Shown piece by piece: positions 28,454 to 32,402 of a stretch of DNA of 32,402 nucleotides. Below the pieces are notes generated by a model. It ran no database searches. It was not told the origin of the DNA and was given only the letters and a program-made list of their open reading frames with translations. The DNA is taken from NCBI GenBank assembly GCA_009937575.1, contig JAACFI010000009.1:1-32402 (forward strand). The letters run 5' to 3'. Every line of letters begins with the position of its first letter. The stretch's first letter is position 1. This DNA comes from Haliea sp. (GTDB taxonomy: Bacteria; Pseudomonadota; Gammaproteobacteria; Pseudomonadales; Halieaceae). A program made the position numbers and the translations under genes.

Positions 28454-28456
28454 GCA
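28440..28456. promoter_or_regulatory. NtrC-like binding site 1
   Basis: CGCACCAATATAGTGCA is a near-perfect dyad: one mismatch in each half of TGCACCA-N3-TGGTGCA. Its centre lies about 122 bases upstream of the predicted sigma-54 transcription start, typical of an enhancer for NtrC. Confidence 0.7.
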
Positions 28457-28457
28457 A

Positions 28458-28474
28458 TGCACCTTATTGGAGCG
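28458..28474. promoter_or_regulatory. NtrC-like binding site 2 (weaker)
   Basis: TGCACC-TTATT-GGAGCG keeps the left half of TGCACC-N5-GGTGCA in full and 4 of 6 bases on the right. Its centre is 18 bases from that of site 1, about -140 from the predicted start. Confidence 0.5.
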
Positions 28475-28551
28475 CAGCCCTGAGCTGTGCCTGTCCGCGG
28501 AATTCCTCTAGAATTCGAAACTTGGAAAATAACTCGAGGAATAAGGCGACC

Positions 28552-28812
28552 ATGGCACTGAAACCACCCCCTCCCCCCTGGGAAGTCCTGCAACAGGTCG
28601 GCGAACTGATCGGCGCCGGCAACTTCGGCAGCGGGGTGGACAAAAGTGCCCGCAACCTGGCCCAATCCGCCCTGGCTCGTTTGGATGTGGTCAGCCGGGA
28701 GGAATTCGATGCCCAGGCCGAAATTCTCGAGCGGACCCGCGCCCGGGTGGAGGAACTGGAAGCGGTTCTGGAATCCCTGACCCTGGAACTGGAGTCCCTC
28801 GAGGGGAACTGA
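28552..28812 (+). CDS. ubiK: UbiK (YqiC/BMFP) ubiquinone accessory factor
   Basis: An 86-residue helical protein. The second half carries the family core ALARLDVVSREEFDAQAEIL followed by a heptad-rich coiled coil ending LELESLEGN, which trimerises in relatives. In E. coli UbiK binds UbiJ and supports ubiquinone synthesis under aerobic growth. I chose the ATG at 28552 with AGGA and AAGG upstream; the frame opens further upstream only with a TTG. Followed by comM after 47 bases. E. coli UbiK is 96 residues; this one has a Pro-rich start (KPPPPPWEV). Confidence 0.9.
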   Translation: MALKPPPPPWEVLQQVGELIGAGNFGSGVDKSARNLAQSALARLDVVSREEFDAQAEILERTRARVEELEAVLESLTLELESLEGN

Positions 28813-28859
28813 CAACCCGGCCACCGCCAGGTGGCTAACAGCGCGCTCACGGACGAGCC

Positions 28860-30359
28860 ATGGATTTATCGATAGTGTTCAGCAGGGCCATGACCGGCCT
28901 GGATGCCCCCCTGGTACGGGTGGAGGCCCACCTGTCCAACGGCCTGCCCGCCTTCCATATAGTGGGAATGCCCGAAACCGCGGTTCGGGAGAGCAAGGAC
29001 AGGGTACGCAGCGCCATTCTCAACTCCCATTTCAAGTTTCCCGACCGGCGCATCACCATCAGCCTGGCCCCCGCCGACCTGCCAAAGGAGGGGGGACGCT
29101 TCGATCTCCCTATAGCACTGGGGATCCTCACCGCCTCCGGCCAGGTACCGGGACTGACCCTGGCAAATCACGAATTCCTGGGGGAACTGGCACTGGATGG
29201 CAGTCTGCGACCGGTGCCCGGCACGCTCACCGCGGCCCTGGCCACCGGCAGAACCCGGCGCAGCCTGGTGGTGCCCACCGAAAGCGCACCCTCAGCCGCC
29301 CGGGTGGAGGATTGCCGGGTTATCCCTACCCCCGATCTATTGACTCTCTGCGCTCATCTCAACGGCAATCGCGCCATCGAACCCGCCACAGGCGGGCAAT
29401 CCCCCGGCCGCCACCGCTACCCGGATCTCGAGGATGTCATCGGCCAGGAATCGGCCCGCCGCGCCCTGGAAATCGCCGCCTGCGGGGGCCACAACCTGCT
29501 TTTTTACGGCCCGCCGGGAACCGGCAAGACCCTGCTGGCCAGCCGACTGCCGGGCATCCTGCCACCGCCGGATTCCCGGGAAGCCCTCACCGGCCTGGCG
29601 CTGCGGGACATCTGCTTCAGCAATGTACCGGAGGACGCTTTTTGCCGGCCTTTTCGCAGCCCGCACCACACCACCAGCGCCGTTGCCCTGGCAGGCGGAG
29701 GCAGCAAGCCCAGGCCCGGGGAAATCTCCCTGGCCCACGGTGGTGTACTGTTTCTCGACGAACTGCCCGAGTTCAGCCGACACAGTCTCGAGGTACTGCG
29801 CGAGCCCTTGGAGTCGGGGCAGATCACCATCTCCCGCGCTCGTCACAAGCTCACTTATCCCGCCCGTTTTCAGTTGATAGCCGCGATGAACCCCTGCCCC
29901 TGTGGCTTTCTCGGGGACCCACAGCGGGATTGCCGTTGCACCCCGGAGCAGATACAGCGCTACCGCTCCCGCTTATCCGGTCCACTGCTGGACCGGATCG
30001 ATATGCATGTCCAGGTTTTTCGCGTTGCCGCGGGCGACCTGATCCGGCCTGCCGCCCGGGGAGAATCCTCGACCACTGTCAGGACCAGGGTAAAGCAATG
30101 TCGGCAACTGCAGGAGGCGCGGCAGGGCAAGTCCAATGCAACATTATCCAGCGATGAATTAGCAAGTACTTGCTTACTTGGGAGAGCTCAGGAAACTGAA
30201 CTGGCAGCCGCTGCAGAACGCCTGTGCCTGTCCGGGCGCGCGGTGCACCGCACCTTGCGCGTGGCGCGTACAATCGCCGACCTGGAGGCGGCGCCTGCGG
30301 TAGACAGCGCCCATCTTGGCGAGGCCCTCGCCTATCGCAGCCTGGATGGAGAGGTATAA
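28860..30359 (+). CDS. comM: ComM/YifB family AAA+ Mg-chelatase-like helicase
   Basis: ComM is a hexameric helicase that promotes branch migration during natural transformation in Vibrio. The 499-residue protein has an N-terminal Lon-protease-like fold (about 1-170), AAA+ Walker A GPPGTGKT (217-224), Walker B VLFLDELPEF (about 295-304), a Cys cluster NPCPCG...CRC in the Mg-chelatase region (likely metal-binding) and a C-terminal Mg-chelatase domain. It is complete. Occurrence does not prove competence, as the gene is widespread in bacteria not known to be transformable. It follows ubiK, as in Pseudomonas. Confidence 0.95.
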   Translation: MDLSIVFSRAMTGLDAPLVRVEAHLSNGLPAFHIVGMPETAVRESKDRVRSAILNSHFKFPDRRITISLAPADLPKEGGRFDLPIALGILTASGQVPGLTLANHEFLGELALDGSLRPVPGTLTAALATGRTRRSLVVPTESAPSAARVEDCRVIPTPDLLTLCAHLNGNRAIEPATGGQSPGRHRYPDLEDVIGQESARRALEIAACGGHNLLFYGPPGTGKTLLASRLPGILPPPDSREALTGLALRDICFSNVPEDAFCRPFRSPHHTTSAVALAGGGSKPRPGEISLAHGGVLFLDELPEFSRHSLEVLREPLESGQITISRARHKLTYPARFQLIAAMNPCPCGFLGDPQRDCRCTPEQIQRYRSRLSGPLLDRIDMHVQVFRVAAGDLIRPAARGESSTTVRTRVKQCRQLQEARQGKSNATLSSDELASTCLLGRAQETELAAAAERLCLSGRAVHRTLRVARTIADLEAAPAVDSAHLGEALAYRSLDGEV

Positions 30360-30400
30360 AAAAAGCTGGCAATTAGAACCAATTGAGCTTTACCCGCTGC

Positions 30401-30444
30401 CACAGCTGTGTCACAATTCCGCTACAAACTAATAGTCATTAGTT
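30401..30444. promoter_or_regulatory. Palindromes upstream of the P450 gene, candidate operator
   Basis: AACTAATAGTCATTAGTT (30427-30444) is a perfect 7-base inverted repeat around a 4-base centre, the size and spacing typical of TetR- or MarR-type operators. A second palindrome, CACAGCTGTG, is at 30401-30410. They lie 40-85 bases before the P450 start. No sigma-70 promoter of good quality could be placed next to them. Confidence 0.5.
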
Positions 30445-30485
30445 ACAGCTTTTCCCCTGATATTGCACTGACGCTGGAGGTCACC

Positions 30486-31736
30486 ATGAGCCAATGCCCG
30501 TTTGCCAACCTGTTGGACCCGGATACCTATGCCCAGGGCATGCCCTATCAACAGTTGCGGGAGATTCGCGAGGCGGGACCCGTGGTGCGCATGGAAGACC
30601 CCCTGACCGGAATCCCCTACTGGGTTGTTACCCGCAGGGAGGACCTCGACCTGGTCTCAAAAAATCCCCACCTGTACTCCTCGGCAGCCAGGAGTGCCTT
30701 CCCCATGGAGATGGACGAGGGCACGGTGGAAATGCAGCAAAACACCATCATCAACATGGACCCCCCGATTCACCAGAAGGTGCGCCGCATCGTGCGCAAT
30801 GCCTTCACCCCCAAACGGGTGGAGTCCTACGAACCCAAGTTCCGCGAGCACGCCAGTCGCATCGTCGACGCCGTGGCCGGCCGCGGTGAGTGCGAATTCG
30901 TAGAAGAAGTGGCGGCGGAGCTGCCGCTGATTGCGATCCTGGAACTGCTGGGGGTTCCCCTGGAGGATCGCAAGAAATTCTTCGACTGGACCAACACCAT
31001 GATCTTCGCCGATGATCCCGACATGTCCACGTCCGAAGAGGAAGGGCAGCTCGCAGCCATGGAAGTCATCGGCTACGCCATGCAACTGGCGGCACAGCAC
31101 CGTGAGCAGCCCATGGACAATATCACCGGCGCCCTGCTGGACGCGGAACTGAGCGGACAGCCGGTTTCCGAGGAGATGTTCGGCTGGATGTTTATTCTCA
31201 TCCTGGTGGGAGGCAACGAATCCACCCGCACGGTCATCGCCCAGGGCATGCGCCTGTTGATGGAGCACCCGGACCAGTTGCAGTACCTGGTGGACAACCC
31301 GGACAAGATCCCCAACGCCTGTGAGGAGATCCTGCGTTACAACACCGCGTTCATCTCAATGCGCCGAACCGCCACGGAGGACACCGAGTTGGGCGGGCAA
31401 CACATCAGCAAGGGCGACAAGGTGTTATTGCACTACCACACGGTCAACCACGACGAGGATGTATTCGGCGAGGATGCCATGAGCTTCGATGTCACCCGCG
31501 CCGAGCGCATGCCCGACCTGTACAACCAGCTGCGTTCCTTTGGCATCGGCCAGCATTTCTGTATCGGCACCCACCTGGCGCGCCTGGAACTGCGAATCAT
31601 GTTCGAGGAGATCATCCCACGCCTGCGCAACCCGAAGTTCAGCGAGGAGCCGAAATTCGTCCGCTCTTACTTCGTCAACGCGGTAAAAGAGATGAATATC
31701 CGCTTCGACCCTGAGACCGCTGTCGACGCGGCCTGA
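30486..31736 (+). CDS. Bacterial class I cytochrome P450 monooxygenase
   Basis: A 416-residue soluble heme-thiolate enzyme. Cys359 in FGIGQHFCIGTHLARLEL ligates the heme; the ExxR motif is Glu281-Arg284; the I-helix oxygen-binding motif is GGNEST (242-247); DPPIHQKVRRIVRNAF (92-107) is the C-helix region. GGNEST and the general pattern recall steroid- and terpenoid-oxidising families (for example CYP125/CYP142-like), but the substrate cannot be assigned. I chose the ATG at 30486 with GGAGG five bases upstream; an ATG 26 codons earlier is in frame but lacks such a site. No ferredoxin or reductase gene is adjacent. Confidence 0.93.
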   Translation: MSQCPFANLLDPDTYAQGMPYQQLREIREAGPVVRMEDPLTGIPYWVVTRREDLDLVSKNPHLYSSAARSAFPMEMDEGTVEMQQNTIINMDPPIHQKVRRIVRNAFTPKRVESYEPKFREHASRIVDAVAGRGECEFVEEVAAELPLIAILELLGVPLEDRKKFFDWTNTMIFADDPDMSTSEEEGQLAAMEVIGYAMQLAAQHREQPMDNITGALLDAELSGQPVSEEMFGWMFILILVGGNESTRTVIAQGMRLLMEHPDQLQYLVDNPDKIPNACEEILRYNTAFISMRRTATEDTELGGQHISKGDKVLLHYHTVNHDEDVFGEDAMSFDVTRAERMPDLYNQLRSFGIGQHFCIGTHLARLELRIMFEEIIPRLRNPKFSEEPKFVRSYFVNAVKEMNIRFDPETAVDAA

Positions 31737-31748
31737 TCACGCCGGACT

Positions 31749-31795
31749 CCACAGTCGCCGCGCGGGAAATACAGACAAACCGCGGGCGATTGTGG
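31749..31795 (+). terminator. Long hairpin between the P450 and DUF1329 genes
   Basis: Bases 31749-31765 pair with 31780-31795 over 16 pairs (one G-T, one bulged G) around a 14-base A-rich loop. No T-run follows. It begins 12 bases after the P450 stop and probably marks the transcript end or protects it. Confidence 0.6.
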
Positions 31796-31860
31796 ATATT
31801 TCCGCCGTTCTGATCTAGTCTTCGAGGGATAATTAAAATCTCCGAGGAGTAACCCGCCCG

Positions 31861-32402
31861 ATGATCAGAAAATCACTTGCAGCCGTCTGCCTGAGTTCCA
31901 TCGCCGCCAGCACGGTGTTTGCCGCTGTATCACCCGAAGAAGCCGCTCGCCTGGGCAAGGATCTCACCCCCATGGGAGCCGAGATGGCCGGCAATGCCGA
32001 TGGCAGTATTCCGCCCTGGAACCCGGAGGGCACACCCATTCCCGAGGGGTTCGTTGCCGGCTCCGATAATTACCTCAACCCCTATGCCGACGAGACTCCG
32101 CTGTACACCATAGACGCCAGCAACTGGACAGAGTATGCAGATGTTCTCACCCCCGGCACCAAGGCCATGTTCGAAAAATATGGTGCCGACGGTTACAAGA
32201 TGAATGTGTACCCGACACACCGCGGGACTATCAGACCGGACTGGTACTACGCCAATACGTTTAAAAACGCCACCGGGGCCAACCTGGTGGAGGATGGGCA
32301 GAAGATAGATGGAAATTATCCCGGGGTACCGTTTCCCATCCCGCAGTCCGCACTGGAAGCAATCTGGAACCACATGATTCGCTACAGTGTGGATTTCAAC
32401 AT
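31861..32402 (+). CDS. DUF1329 family exported protein (truncated by window edge)
   Basis: The first 180 codons of a protein that runs off the right edge. A signal peptide covers about 1-21 (cleavage near VFA-AVS). The mature start AARLGKDLTPMGAEMAGNADGSIPPW and later GVPFPIPQSALEAIWNHMIRY match DUF1329, a periplasmic/outer-membrane family structurally akin to LolA/LolB-like folds and often found with DUF1302 proteins near hydrocarbon or steroid degradation genes. GAGGAG (31844-31849) lies 11 bases before the ATG. Function unknown. Confidence 0.88.
   Translation, partial: MIRKSLAAVCLSSIAASTVFAAVSPEEAARLGKDLTPMGAEMAGNADGSIPPWNPEGTPIPEGFVAGSDNYLNPYADETPLYTIDASNWTEYADVLTPGTKAMFEKYGADGYKMNVYPTHRGTIRPDWYYANTFKNATGANLVEDGQKIDGNYPGVPFPIPQSALEAIWNHMIRYSVDFN

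Larger units (their letters stand above)
28233..28551. promoter_or_regulatory. Divergent control region between the porin-glnK-amtB operon and ubiK
   Basis: This 319-base stretch has no gene. It holds a sigma-54 promoter for the minus strand, two NtrC-like dyads, and a candidate sigma-70 promoter for ubiK on the plus strand, each listed separately. A TTGACA at 28398-28403 on the plus strand has no good -10 partner. AT content is higher than in the surrounding genes. Confidence 0.75.

Noticed and set aside
30360-30392. Inverted AAAGCT...AGCTTT with inner AATT repeats as terminator of comM
   Set aside because: The stem is interrupted, AT-rich and followed by only three T; too weak to call.

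Overview
The window is a GC-rich (about 60% by eye), densely packed stretch of chromosome from a gammaproteobacterium. Gene content and order match Pseudomonas-like genomes in several blocks: dsbB-rsd/algQ; trxA-rho-ubiD; algZ-algR-hemC-hemD-hemX-hemY facing argH; cyaY facing lptM-lysA-dapF-DUF484-xerC-yigB; glnK-amtB; ubiK-comM. The porin-glnK-amtB cluster, the DUF3187 protein and the P450/DUF1329 pair suggest a marine Cellvibrionales lineage (Halieaceae or relatives). That placement is inference. I see no tRNA, rRNA, insertion sequence, phage gene, CRISPR array or other sign of a mobile island.

Layout. 1-5 kb: end of an unidentified gene, dsbB, the anti-sigma factor gene rsd, an FKBP lipoprotein on the minus strand, a TIGR02444 gene divergent from the ABC-F ATPase yheS, then a minus-strand elbB/GIY-YIG pair. 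5.7-7.9 kb: a membrane (TVP38/TMEM64) domain fused to a flavin disulfide oxidoreductase. 8-11.5 kb: trxA, rho with a long leader, ubiD. 11.5-17.6 kb: a minus-strand operon running algZ-algR-hemC-hemD-hemX-hemY, with overlapping or nearly touching genes. 17.6-20.3 kb: argH, then a DUF3187 outer-membrane protein whose start lies inside the end of cyaY. 20.4-25.2 kb: plus-strand lptM-lysA-dapF-DUF484-xerC-yigB. 25.2-28.2 kb: a nitrogen block with a separately promoted P-II gene and a porin-glnK-amtB operon. 28.5-30.4 kb: ubiK and comM. 30.5 kb to the end: a cytochrome P450 and the start of a DUF1329 exported protein.

Functional links: DsbB and TrxA handle thiol redox; UbiD and UbiK serve ubiquinone synthesis (the electron acceptor of DsbB); HemC/D make the uroporphyrinogen III precursor of the heme used by the P450; CyaY serves iron-sulfur or iron handling; LysA and DapF share the diaminopimelate/lysine branch.

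The strongest regulatory reading is upstream of the porin-glnK-amtB operon: a sigma-54 promoter with exact GG-N10-GC spacing and two NtrC-like dyads about 120-140 bp upstream of the predicted start, one of which overlaps a candidate sigma-70 promoter for the divergent ubiK. Most of the window is conserved housekeeping DNA. I found no convincing undescribed multi-gene system. The points worth a second look are regulatory architecture, an oxidoreductase lacking the usual catalytic histidine, and the P450 control region.
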